Part shown: one piece after another, positions 40,306 through 51,551 of the stretch | Position numbering within the stretch: position 1 is the stretch's first letter | Layout: each line of letters starts with the position of its first letter | NCBI GenBank assembly: GCA_905221605.1 | Contig: CAJNDS010002270.1 | Coordinates: 186,001 to 250,000 of the forward strand | DNA: 64,000 nucleotides | Origin: Symbiodinium natans | Lineage: Eukaryota; Sar; Dinophyceae; Suessiales; Symbiodiniaceae | Reading direction: 5' to 3' | The notes under the pieces: model-generated | Seen by the model: only the letters and a program-made list of their open reading frames with translations | What the model was told of the DNA's origin: nothing | Database searches by the model: none | Translations under genes and position numbers: made by a program

Positions 40306-43013
40306 ATGGCCGAGGAAGCCAAGCCAGAGGATTCCTGCCCTGCCAAGGACACGCGAAGCACGTGTGCGGTGCGTGTATTATATATGTGATGACATGATCG
40401 CCTGCGTTCGAGGAACATGTTTTTCATTTCTGCAGGACCCGATGTGGCTCGAAGACCCGAGCTCCATGGCAGCTGACGCTGCTGGATTTGACAAGGCGTT
40501 GAAGGAAATCATGGAGCAGTTTGTGGATGACATATCTGATGAAGATTCGAAGGACCATGGGGCAAGCAAGCTGTGTTTATGTGCACATGATCACGGATAA
40601 CACACCGGCACACATCCCCCGTTGGCACGCAGGAGCCCTCGTCCTTGCCGCCGAAGCCGGTTGCAACCCCGTGCCGGTGCCCGGACAACATGGAGACCCT
40701 GCTGACGTGTTACGATTCCGATGAGGAAGCCGAGATCCTGCAAGCATGGTCTGGCAAGACCGCTCAGCAAGACTGCGCAGTGCCACCCAGCGGTGGTAGC
40801 AGTTGCCTTGAGGTGGCCTCGGTGGGCTCCAATGATGGGAGCCTATTGGACTTTGAGGATGATGTGACGCTAAGGTTGGGCGAGTACAGCCCATCCCCCA
40901 TGGACCATGATGACGATGGAATGGATGGAGACGTCGCCAAGGATACCGGGCGTGGATCCCAGACAGGCCCGGACGAGGCACTCATGGACACCTACGTCGA
41001 TGACTCGGAACCCATCTGGCTGTCCGAGTCATTCGTGGACACCTACGTCGATGAGTCGCAGCCCATGCCCAATGCAAACGTTGCGGCGGCAGGCACTTTG
41101 CCCGGTTGCACGCAGATCATTCCAACGGCTACAGGGCCGGCCGAGCTCCGAGATCCTGAGCCGGAGCCGCTTGAAGATTCAGAGGAGGCGGGTATGCAAT
41201 GTACTGACCCGACATGAGTCCGCATTTTTCACGCAATCGACAGCTAGGAGAAACCGGTTGCTGGACCGGCCATGGAGAAGCGTGATGGTTCAAAGGACAG
41301 TTTGCATGCATTTAAATGGCTAAATATAATATAGAGGGTATATATATATGGCGTTTTAAAAAACACAGATACATTTTACAAATCCCGCGGTCATTGTCAG
41401 GAAAACCTGATGTATCATGCTGGGCATGATGGCTCGCAGGCTCTGGAGAGTTAATTGTCAAACATTTGCTTTCCAAAACAACCATTTGCCTAAACGATGC
41501 AGGATTCCTACCAAGAGTACCATGGTTGCTGGGAACTCCGTGACGACGGCCTCATTTGGGCTGTCAAAGGGCACCCAAAGGCTGGCAAGGGGTTTCAAAA
41601 CGAGAGCGCTTTAAAATTTGCCCTGCATGTATGTGCATGATCCTTATGTTCGAATTTGCATGACCTCGAGGCCTCGAACGATGCCGAAAGCAACACCGAC
41701 GAGGACTCAGATCTGCAATTAGTTTATTCATTGTTCACATTCCTCGAGTTGCAACAGGAGAACGTGTTGCAGAATGCTGCGCCGGCTGCGCATCATGAGC
41801 ATGATGCCTCAATGGACCGGTTGCGTGGGATGTATGTTGTCATTTTTGTGTGCATGCATGCATGACATGTGATGATCGAAGCTATATTAAATATATTATC
41901 GATGTATTCTAGGAGGGCGCTTTGGCCAATGGCCACGACGGGGCCGACCCATCTTCCTTGGCCGACCTTCCCGAGTTTGTACAGGAAGTGAAGGCGCATG
42001 AGCTTTCCCCGGCTGTGTACTCAGAGCAGTGGAAGCGCAAGAAGACGTCGGCAGCCAAACCGCTGGCAAAGGCCCCGCAGCTCAGCATCGATGATGTGGA
42101 CATGGACCTCGCAGGGCCCGACGCTGAGCCCCCCATGGAGATGGAGGGTGATCATGCTGGACCTGCCCCGAAGCGCAAGCCCAAGAAAAAGGCCGGGAAG
42201 AAGAACCCAAGGCATGCAGGACTTGCCCCGAAGCGAAAGCCCAAGAAGAAGGCCAACAAGAAGAACGGGGATGAGTCACAGGGTGATGCTGGACCTGCCC
42301 CGAAGCGAAAGGCCACCAAGAAGAACGGGGATGAGTCACGTCGGGCTGCCCCGAAGCGCAAGCCTGATGCCAAGCAGAAGAAGGCTGCCAACCATGGGGC
42401 AGACGCAGCTAGCGATGGTTCTGCAGAGCAAGCCCTTGCAGAGCAGGCCCCGATGGCAGAGCTGGCCCTGATTGCAGAGCTGGCCCCGATGGCAGAGCTG
42501 GCCCCGATTGCAGAGCTGGCCCCGATTGCAGAGCTGGCCCCGGTGGCAGAGCTGGCCCCGATGGCAGAGCTGGCCCCGATTGCAGAGCTGGCCCCGGCCT
42601 TTGCAGACCCGGGCCCAGAAGTTGCAGAGATGGCCCGAGAGCTTCCCCTCGCCGAACGGGAGCCACATCGTGAGGCCTTGTCGCACGAGGTGATCGCTCA
42701 AATGGGCCACATGACCATGGAGGACATGATGGCAGATAACCGCATCGTGTTGGTGGAAGCGCCCTCCTGGGTCAAGGGCAATCATGCTTACAGCAATGGA
42801 TATCGTAGGGCCCAAAAGCGCATGCATGGAAAGGAGGAAGCTCGATTGTGGGGCCGGACTTCCGCGCGTGTTTGGCGCTTGTCGGGCCCGGCCAATCGGC
42901 TTTACTGCCCTGCAATTTGCGAAGATTTCACCCGCCCTCGCCCCCGCGCTAAGCCAAAGGCAGCGCCTGCAGTGTCTGACCATGAGGGTGATCAGGAGAG
43001 TGCGGAGTCCTAA
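40306..43013 (+). CDS. Gene A: acidic and Lys-rich repeat protein, six exons
   Basis: Proposed exons are 40306-40368 ([13 protein letters not shown]), 40436-40561, 40633-41191, 41503-41628, 41671-41838 and 41913-43013 (TAA). Donors include GTGCGT and GC (GCAAGC). The protein would be about 710 residues and has an acidic middle with two TYVDxS(E/Q)P repeats. A short module follows ([18 protein letters not shown]). The last exon has four basic APKRKPKKK-type blocks (nuclear localisation), then about nine APMAEL hexapeptides. It ends with [20 protein letters not shown], which resembles a motif I recall in dinoflagellate hypothetical proteins. Exon 3 to 4 needs a one-base shift from strict GT-AG. 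Likely nuclear; function unknown. Confidence 0.6.
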
Positions 43014-43512
43014 GTATCCGAGCATTGCCGCTGGAGTAACTGTGCAGGGCTAGCGCCACATACACACCATGCATGCATGCTGCTATATATAGGCCGGACT
43101 CCAATCTCGATGGGTCACACGCACACGTACAGCTGTGCCAGGGTTTACGACGAAACCAGAAGCAGTTTCAAGTTGGGGAGGCAGCCGTGGACTACCATGT
43201 GCTCCCGAGGGGTTGCTGGATCGCTCGAGTGTGCCAGAACTTGGGTCCTTTGCATGTGTGACTGCTACTTCCATTTAATTCGCTTTAAGTGCACAATCCA
43301 TGCAAAAAAAACGACACACACGCGCAGCTATTTTCTTAAGTACATATTGCGCGGTATATATTGCATAGCATGCCGGCTGCCGATCCTGTGACACGTGCTT
43401 GCACTTTCCTAGCTATTATATATTGCATATGTGTACAAAATACATGTCTAGAGCTCTGTCTGTTTCTGTGTGTGTGTGTGTGTCCGTGTTTTTCTTTTGC
43501 CCGTGCACTCAG
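43014..43512. other. Spacer between genes A and B
   Basis: About 500 bp with GCATGC words and a GT-repeat near 43462-43482. It ends in a pyrimidine-rich stretch and CACTCAG. No exon is called. It may hold the 3' UTR of A and the promoter or first intron of B. Confidence 0.5.
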
Positions 43513-45445
43513 GATTACAGTGGAGGACGGCGACGCGGATGATCGGTCTCTTTCAGTGCCTCGCTCTCTACCGGCGGGCCCTCGTCGACCTGGTCATTTG
43601 CCGTTCCGCTTGTTTCTGTTGATGTCAACGCTGCAAGGGATGTTTGCAATGCTTCCTGAGCCGTTCTTTCTGGTGGACGCCTTTTCCGGGAAGGGGGCCA
43701 TATCGTGGGGCTTCAAGCAGCGCAACCGGCGCTACACGCGCATGGACATTGCCCTGGATAGCCGTGATGATCCTAGGTCAAATTCTTCATGCGTGTGCAC
43801 GATCACGTGTGCATAATGGTTACTATTTTTTCGCCGGTGCCTGCACGTCCCGAGGACATTTTATCTGATATCGGTTTTATCCGGCACCTCTGGTGCACCA
43901 TGAACCTGGCTCATGGAGGATTGCTGGCTATGGGAGTGGTATGCAGTTCGTGGTCGATAATGAGTCGTGCTTTGTCAGAATATGATCACATATCTTGCAT
44001 GCGTGAGTGTATGTTCATGTGTGTGGGCTTCCTTTGCACTGAGGTCACACAACAGGTCGCTCTCCGGAATTCCCCATGGGAAACCAGCATCTTGGCAATT
44101 CTGTATGTGCAGCGCTTCCACCATGCAGCGCTTGTATTCAGGTTTATTTGCGATTGTGTAGTTGAAGCGCTTCTACCAGCGCTTACATATGTATCGCGCG
44201 CACGCTTTTCTAGGTTGAAATTATTGGTGTACCGTAGGTGCAGCGCTTCAACCAGCGCTTATATATGTATCATGCCTTGCATGTCTATGTTTCTTGGCGT
44301 AGCATTTTGTATATGCAGCGCTTCCACCAGCGCTTACAAACATGTATATCATGCATGCATGCCTGGGATTAAATAATAAACATATTCATGTATATATATA
44401 TATACATACATATATACATTTTTTGTTTATCCCTTTCGGTTGTGGTGGCCCAGGAGCTATGCCAAAGTTCGCGAGGCCAACTGCATGGTCAGCAGGGCCT
44501 CTTGGCATATTTTGGTGACGCGGGGCACATGTGTCTGCGCTGAATTGTGTTCGATATCGCGACTGCAATTCTGCATGCTTTCGAGGCTATTCTGCTTATC
44601 TATGCAGCATTGTATTGCAATGCCCACTTCCTGGTTGAGAACCCCCTGCAGTCCATTGCAGCTGGCCATGCACATTTGGACATGATCAGTGAACGCGTGG
44701 GTAACTGAAAATGGGATTGTACATTTTATCATGTGTTGACTCTTTCAGATCCACCTCCACGACCGCTTTGTGGAGCTGATGGTTTCTCGGCCTATCTGCA
44801 AGATTTCCACCTGGTTAGGAATGTACAACGCTGCGACGGCAAAGCCGACTCAGCTGCTGGCTGACGATCCGTGGATTGTGCATCTGCAGAGGACGTGCCG
44901 CATGGGTTTGCGTGTTACATTTTTGCCACTTGAACGTACACATGGCAAGCAGTGTTCGGTATAGACCGTGGCACATGTACGTCATGGCGCAGGAAGATGA
45001 TTCGCAAGAAAGGCTCTGCGCAAGCGCGCAAAAAAAAGGGACTGGTCAACTACAAGATGAAGAATGGCAAGCGAACCTTCACCGGCAAGAAGGCTGCATT
45101 AAAAACATCACAAGTATACCCAGGCACCTTTGGCCACGAGGTCCCTGGGCTTAAGAAGCTGTGCACGCATGAGCTGCAGGATGCACGAGCGCACATTCAT
45201 GTTGTAGATTTATTGCGCCCAGGTTGCCCGCAATTTCCTCTTATATGCCCAGCGCCGACCCCAGCACCACATGGATGTGGACTGGACACCGGACATGTGG
45301 GAAGATGCCAGGCCTGCATGTCATGGATGTTGCATGTTGATACGCGCGGCTTGCAGTTTTGGAATCTGTGACATTTGCACGGTGCAGGCTGGACAGCGTG
45401 GAAGCCTATGTTCGAGACAATCTGGGCCTTCCCACGCAGCAGTGA
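43513..45445 (+). CDS. Gene B: C5-cytosine-methyltransferase-like protein, multi-exon
   Basis: Exon-like stretches are 43513-43776, 43858-43950, 44454-44514, 44587-44700, 44751-44900, 44993-45210, 45252-45318 and 45388-45445 (TGA). In order they show FFLVDAFSGKGAISWGFKQR (SAM-binding motif I of C5 methyltransferases), GLLAMGVVCSSWSIMSR (at the place of the PC loop, motif IV), KVREANCMVSR, then LLIYAALYCNAHFLVENPLQ (at the place of ENV, motif VI). These are followed by TKRTxGKK-type KNGKRTFTGKKAALKTSQVY and the end MWEDARLDSVEAYVRDNLGL. I recognise this order from expanded dinoflagellate hypothetical proteins. Pro of the catalytic Pro-Cys is Val here, so activity is unsure. The N-terminus and several junctions are approximate. 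Confidence 0.6.
44100..44345. repeat. AGCGCTT palindrome cluster inside an intron of gene B
   Basis: GCAGCGCTTC followed by CCACCAGCGCTTAC-type words occurs four times in about 230 bp (44112, 44165, 44240 and 44315). Each pair forms a short imperfect direct repeat with palindromic AGCGCT. The copies lie wholly inside a proposed intron. Confidence 0.75.
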
Positions 45446-45866
45446 TTTGAGGACGCTGGCCTTCGGTTTGCAAGACGTACGTTTCGGGTCTGAAAGTCCC
45501 AGGCTACATGCAATTTGTAATTTGTTCCACGTGTGTGGACATGCACACACACTGACCGCACACATGCCTGCGCGAATCGCGCAAAACATGTCCGCTGGAT
45601 ATCTGCAGCGCAGTCATGTAGCATGCACTGAGCATTATTTCAGGAGCATTGCGCTGCGCAGTCCATGTCTTTGAGCAATTTGAGCTGCCCCCACCAAAGC
45701 ATTTTTTTGCTTAGCTAGCGGCGTCGACCGCTCCTGAAAATCCACCTCGACAGCTTCGCAGGACCCCAGCCGGTACATGCACACAGTGGTTGCACATGTT
45801 TGCGTACATGTATATATATATATATATATATGTATATACTTAATATATATATATATATTATAAGTG

Positions 45867-45906
<40 letters not shown>

Positions 45907-46014
45907 ACATATGTATATATATATATATAGATATGTATTCTAATTATATATATAATATAATATACCATATAATATATATATATATATATAAGATATAAAA
46001 TGTAATCCATAATC

Positions 46015-46049
<35 letters not shown>

Positions 46050-46282
46050 GGGAAACTTCACCCTGTCGCGCAGGCATTTTCATGTTGGGAACACAGCTGT
46101 TTACTACCGCTAGGAAGATATACACACCAAAAGACCTTATCAAAAACCCAGGATCAACTTTTTGGCATCTTTTTGACTGTGTATATATTAATATAGTTTA
46201 AACCCCTTGGATTCTTCGCTTGCACCTTGGATGTAAGGATTAAGACTATATATGTATTCGATGTAGGTGTTTCTGTCACGCC
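45446..46282. other. Spacer with TA microsatellites
   Basis: The stretch 45800-46050 is almost pure TA-type microsatellite. The rest is unique. Start of gene C follows an acceptor-like GATGTAG at 46266. No exon is called. Confidence 0.7.
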
Positions 46283-47230
46283 ATGGCAAAAATTGAGCAG
46301 CACCCGGCGTGGACCAAGGCTGGCTATGTGGCTACGGGAACTGAGCGCTCCACAAGCCTGCGAAAGATTCGAGACGGCCTAAAGCAGCCTTCTTGGAAAA
46401 CGGCTGGCAGTCATAGCAATGTGGAGATGCACATACACTTTCGATTCCTCAAAGAGGTCCACCGAAGTGGCGTCGTGGTTCCCGAGGACGCCCCGATTGT
46501 CCTCCCCAACAACGACGCAGCCATGTTCGAAGAATGGCGACGTCTTGGGGAGATCAGCGACGAGGAATCGGAGTCCACCCTCGTGGCGGAGTGGAAGGAT
46601 CACGTGCAGGGACGCGCGTCGGCGATGGACGTGGAGCAGGGCTTGAAGATGCAGAAGCATGATGAGGGCTCGCAAATGGAGATGGACGATGGTAGGGCCT
46701 TGGCGTCGCAAACGAAGGAAGCCTTGGACCAGAGCGAGACCTGCAAAATGGAGGTGGAGGAGGGTTCGGGCTCGCTGTGGCAAACGGAGGAAGCCTTGGA
46801 CCAGCCCGAGGGCGTTTCCCCCTCGCCCCACTGCATGGAGGAAGCCTTGAAGCAACCCACGGAGCAGCCCAACGACAACGACCTGCAGCACGAAGCCTCC
46901 TCGTCTAACTGCACGGGGGAAGCTTTGGAGCAGCCCAACAGCCAGGAGCTGCAACCCACGTGCGAGGCTTCGACTTCGTCCCACTGCAGGGAGGAAGCCC
47001 TGGAACAGCCAAAGCCGGAGAATGAGGAGCAGCCGAGGAAGGACCAGGCAAGTGAGACGGGCAACTCAGAGACTGCTGCTAGGCCAGTGCTGTCGTGCAA
47101 GGTGCCCGGTTTCGAGGTGATCAACGCTCCCCCTCCAGCTCGCCGACCAAAGTCACCCAACAGCAAGCGCCCCCGTGGTAGACGTGGAGGAAAAAATTTG
47201 GAGTACTGGTCAGCTGTGTACAGTCGCTGA
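46283..47230 (+). CDS. Gene C: intronless ORF with EEALxQP repeats, 315 aa
   Basis: A complete ATG-to-TGA frame in one exon, starting MAKIEQHPAWTKAGYVATGT. Residues 1-75 look folded. Residues about 145-255 hold five imperfect repeats around (T/E)EALxQP with Ser/Cys-rich linkers. The C-terminus is basic (RRPKSPNSKRPRGRRGGKN) and ends EYWSAVYSR. The basic end suggests nuclear targeting or nucleic-acid binding. GTAG just upstream may be an acceptor in the 5' UTR. The - strand has overlapping ORFs of 201 and 246 codons produced by the repeats, and the + frame is preferred for its ATG, end and neighbours. No family is recognised. Confidence 0.65.
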   Translation: MAKIEQHPAWTKAGYVATGTERSTSLRKIRDGLKQPSWKTAGSHSNVEMHIHFRFLKEVHRSGVVVPEDAPIVLPNNDAAMFEEWRRLGEISDEESESTLVAEWKDHVQGRASAMDVEQGLKMQKHDEGSQMEMDDGRALASQTKEALDQSETCKMEVEEGSGSLWQTEEALDQPEGVSPSPHCMEEALKQPTEQPNDNDLQHEASSSNCTGEALEQPNSQELQPTCEASTSSHCREEALEQPKPENEEQPRKDQASETGNSETAARPVLSCKVPGFEVINAPPPARRPKSPNSKRPRGRRGGKNLEYWSAVYSR

Positions 47231-47475
47231 TCGACTTTTTTTGGCCAGCTAGGGCCAGGAGCACCACGTAATCGAGCATGTGAAAAAGCAACGGTCGCCA
47301 AGATTGTCTGCGTCCCATATGCATTGCACTGAATATACATATTTACGTATTAAATAAATAAATAATAGATTTAATATACAAAATATATATATATATATAT
47401 ATATATACACGTACATACATCACTCTACGTCAGCTAGATGCATAATGTTTTCTCGCGTGCGCATTTTCGACTGCA
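47231..47475. other. Spacer, AT-rich
   Basis: This is the 3' flank of gene C with an AT-rich stretch and a TA microsatellite (47340-47410). It ends with the acceptor-like GACTGCAG at 47476. No gene is seen. Confidence 0.6.
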
Positions 47476-47481
47476 GGAGCT

Positions 47482-47790
47482 ATGGATGGAGAGGCATCCC
47501 GCCGAGCCACGTTCAATTGGTTGCGGTGGACCAACAGGATTCTTTGGCACCTTGCGCGCTTTGCTTCGTTTGTCGCGCTGGACATGACAACTGTGTTAGC
47601 TCGCCGAAGAGTGCAAACCGCTAACCCGGAACCTGCAACAGATGCAGATAGATCACGATCTCCTACATCTCGAGCGCGGAACACCTGGGCCCGGTCGCCG
47701 AGCTCGTCTTCTTCTTCGAGCGACCATGATTCCGCAGAGATAAATCTGATACACTGGGAGAATGCCATAGACTCTCTGGAAGGTGTTTGA
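47482..47790 (+). CDS. Small SR-like ORF, 102 aa
   Basis: ATG lies five bases after an acceptor-like CTGCAG. It reads MDGEASRRATFNWLRWTNRI, then a hydrophobic stretch (LWHLARFASFVALDMTTVLA). An Arg/Ser-rich part follows (DRSRSPTSRARNTWARSPSS), then a poly-Ser run and the acidic end. A donor-like GTGTTT at 47783 could continue it to further exons. It may be a separate gene or part of C or D. Function unknown. Confidence 0.45.
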   Translation: MDGEASRRATFNWLRWTNRILWHLARFASFVALDMTTVLARRRVQTANPEPATDADRSRSPTSRARNTWARSPSSSSSSSDHDSAEINLIHWENAIDSLEGV

Positions 47791-50048
47791 TGCTCGTCTG
47801 CACTGTGTGTTTACAGCTAGGCCAGGTGTGACCCGTGCTATTTCACCACGGTACAATGCATGTGGGCATTCGGAACTCACTCAGGATCCCTGTGGCCGGC
47901 TATCGGATGCGAAGCATTTGCCCTGAAAGCTTTCATATATGGCTCAGGGCTTAAGCGCAGTGCTGCGCTGCATGCAGCATGTACATGTGATATAGAAAAC
48001 ATTATTTCTAGTGTATACATGTATGTGTCTATATATATATTTAACAGCATGTGCTGTGCCGACATTATGTTTCGCCACCTCCCGGCCATTGAGGTTGTAT
48101 GGCGACGTGGCACGAAGCAGATCGATGCAGGATCATGGCATGGATGCGCTTGCTTTTAAAAAGCAAGACCGAAACCCAGGGTTAGCTGCAGATGCGCTCG
48201 CGCATGTCACGTGTGATCATGTGTGTGTGTGACTTGCATTTGCAATTTGCACGCAGACTTCTACAATGCATGATCGGCCATGTGTGGTGATGTCTGATAC
48301 TGTCACGTTTCCTTGCTGCAGGGGATAGACAGGGTCCTATGTGCAACATTGCAATCCGAAGGATGTTCACTTTATTCTGGAAAAGAAATTTGTTGTGTTA
48401 CAAGAAACTCGGAGTCACTTGATTTGTCATTCCAGGTCTGCATGCGTGGAATTAAACACACATTACTGTTGGAGTTAAAGTCAGCTGGGGCGGCTCTGGT
48501 TAAAAGCAATCATTATTGTTTGCCCCTCCGGACCGGCCTGCAATCCAAAGCCACGCCCCCCGCTCCCTCCTTCACTCGCCCCCCTCCCCCTCCCATGCCC
48601 CCATTCCCTTGGCTAGCTAGCGTAACTTACGCGTAACTTACGCGCAACTTACGCGCAACTTACGCGCAACTTACGCGTAACTTACGCGCAACTTACGCGC
48701 AACTTACGCGCAACTTACGCGCAACTTACGCGCAACTTACGCGTAACTTACGCGCAACTTACGGGCAACTTTCGTGCAATGAGCCTCCACAATTCCCCCC
48801 CCCCCCCCCCCCCCCCACTACCACCACCCACCCACCCAGCTACCCACCCACCCACATAACTCAACAACCTGTCCTCCACCTACATCTGGCATGCGGGCTT
48901 CCCAAGACCATGCTGGATGCCACTGGCTGGCCGACATGTGGGAGGAGTCTGGCTCTTAAACCACCCTTGAGGCCAACACCACCTGCTGCCCGGGGTGGTA
49001 TGACAGCAAGGCACATGGGCTATGCGCTTGCTGGGGGTGGGGGGTGGAACCTGCGTGAATACGCTGCGTCCACCTTAAATGGAGCCAGCTAGGGAGGCCT
49101 GACATGCACCCTTTGGCTGACCATAGGGGGGGCTTCACTGGCCCCTCAAATCCTTGTAATTTTGACGTGCCGGGAAAACCTTGTACCCTCAAAATTAATA
49201 CAAATCGACGTGGCGGTGCGTAAGTTGGATTTCTCGGAATTTCGGGAAATTATGCTGGCACTTGCCGTCATGCAATGTGCGAGAAAGGGTGGGGATACCG
49301 CGTAACGTCCAGCTGCTACAGCTACATGATAACATGTGTTTGCTGCTGCATGCATGTGATGCATGAAACATCAGCAACCATTTTGGTTCTTGTGTGCGTC
49401 CTCACCTGTGTGTCCTGTGAAACTGGGGCCGGGAGAAATGGCGGAGGCAACGATGCTCGGTTTCCATGCATGATGTTTTGTTCGCATATATGTGGCGCTA
49501 AGCTATCTATGTGGATGCTAGGCAGACAGTGCCCTGGTGACGCCGCCTGCTCGCCGGAGCTTGGTGGGACCCATATACATCTTTGTGTTTTTTGGATGTG
49601 CGCATTTTCATGCTATTAAATAGTGCTGAGATCATTGCTGCGGAAGGTCACACCAACACAAGCGCCTGCTGCGCTGAGACATGCCCCTTCGGACCTCAGA
49701 ACTGCCCTGCTAGAAACCCAGTGGACACATCATTATTTTTGTATAGCTGAATAGATAGAGCGAGACACAGAGAGAGAGAGAGAGAGCATAGAGATCGAGA
49801 TCGCTGTAAGTATATTTATTGTTCTACATATCTCCTATGCAAACAATGACCACACATATAAGATAACATACTAATTGTATGTATGTGTATGTATGTGTAT
49901 GTATGTATGTATGTGTATGTATGTATGTATGTGTATGTATGTATGTGTGTATGTACCTATATATACATGTTATAATCATTTATACATATATATATATATA
50001 CACGTGTACATAGTAGATCGTCTTATATCGGGCGTCCCTGTGCCTCAG
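47791..50048. other. Spacer or introns between C and D
   Basis: A possible exon at 48323-48436 follows CTGCAG (IDRVLCATLQSEGCSLYSGK). An 11-bp satellite lies at 48618-48775, a C run at 48798-48817 and a TATG microsatellite at 49870-50000. MAEATMLGFH (ATG near 49438) could be the start of gene D. None of these is certain. Confidence 0.5.
48618..48775. repeat. CTTACGCGCAA satellite, 11-bp unit
   Basis: About 14 tandem units of CTTACGCGCAA, with CTTACGCGTAA variants at the start and inside, end in a degenerate copy. It directly follows the words GCTAGCTAGCG. There is no ORF through it. Confidence 0.95.
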
Positions 50049-51498
50049 GTCATTCAGTGGTTCGACGACTTTCACTGAGAGACGAACAGCTTCGCTGGAC
50101 TGTGTCGAGACCGAGACCCCTCCACCGAACACCAAGGTAGAGCCCGAGTCTGGGAAAAAGACCGGGCTGAAGCGCGCAAGGCCGCTTCCAAACAGCCCCA
50201 GCAGCAGCAAACCGAACAAAAGAGGCAAGGGAACAGGCGTGAAGGTGGAAACAGCCCTGCCGCACCCCGAGGCAGCCCCGCCCAAGCCAGCACCCTCGAC
50301 GGCAGCAAAAGTGGAAGCCGCCCCGTGTGCCCCCACAATGGCCAGAGCTGCCCCAGCGAAGGCGGCAAATGGTGTGAAGACAGAGGTTTCGAACAAAAGA
50401 TATATATATCTATAATATCGTGTGCTGGGTGTCAGTTTTGTTCTGCGCATGCCCGGGCCCAAGCCTGTTCAGGTTCCCACGGCTACGAAGAGCTCCGCGC
50501 CATCTCCACCATCAGCGTGCCGAGAACTTGCGTTGTTGCCGGCGCCAAAGACCAAGGCAGATCCTGACGTAAAAATCCGGCCAAGCACTTTGAGGCCGTC
50601 GAAATACATCAAGCAGGCATCCTGTGATGGCTCGTTGGCTTCGACAGTTCCCGGCTCCTCGGACAGTCTGGCCTCTCCCAGCCCGACTACACCCGCCAGC
50701 TCAGCAAGGCCAAGCCCCACCAGCTCTGCGGCCCCGTCCACACCTGCCAAAGCTGCCGCGCCGCCCCCACCGGCTCCCGCGGCCGCGCCGGCCCCGACAG
50801 GCCCAGCAGCCGAGACAACCAAAGGCTCGCCGGCTGCACGGATGCCAACGATGCCTGAGATCGCCGTTGAGAGCAACGCGCCTCGGCTCCAAAATCCGAC
50901 TGCATGTTATTAGGGATTTCATGCTGCTAGCCTAGGCTTGCGGTTTTTGCCTGCAGGATGTTTGCTGCGTGTACTTACAGGCTGTGCCCATTGTGCCGCA
51001 AGACGCAAAGCAACGCTCCAGCCATTACGCTTGCTTCAGGAGGCTTATATGCAGCGCTTGTTTAAGCAGCGCTTTCATGTTTCTCGACGCATTCTATTTA
51101 TCCATGTCATATCTGTGTGCTGGCAGGTCCGTTACGGGAGAGAATGTGGGGGAGGAAGAAGAGGTTCCGGAGGCAATCCGAGAGGCATGGGAAACCGCAT
51201 GCCAGCAAAAATCCCGTGCTGCGAAAACCTTCTTATTCAAGAAGTGGCTGGCCGCTGGAGGAAAATGGGGAAAGAAACTCGGTTGAGCGATCTATAATAT
51301 ACATATAAAATATACATATACATATAGTATATAGATAGAAAACTAAATCCCAGAAGTAGTGAAATCATGAAAATATAATTATATACATGTGTATATAATT
51401 AATAAGAATAATCATAAAAAACTATTACTATTATTACTACTACTACTACTAATAATAATAATAATAACAATAATCAGGAGAAAAAAGTAGTAACAAAA

Positions 51499-51551
<53 letters not shown>

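Noticed and set aside
42336-43025. 229-codon ORF on the - strand opposite gene A
   Set aside because: It is the shadow of the APMAEL repeats and shows only short-period repetition (RGQLCH).
43513-45445. Gene B as a bacterial restriction-modification methyltransferase
   Set aside because: It is split by introns, lacks the Pro-Cys pair and has no endonuclease neighbour. Its motif order matches dinoflagellate proteins instead.
46379-47340. 201- and 246-codon ORFs on the - strand opposite gene C
   Set aside because: They mirror the EEALxQP repeats of gene C. The + frame has a good ATG, natural ends and neighbours on the same strand.
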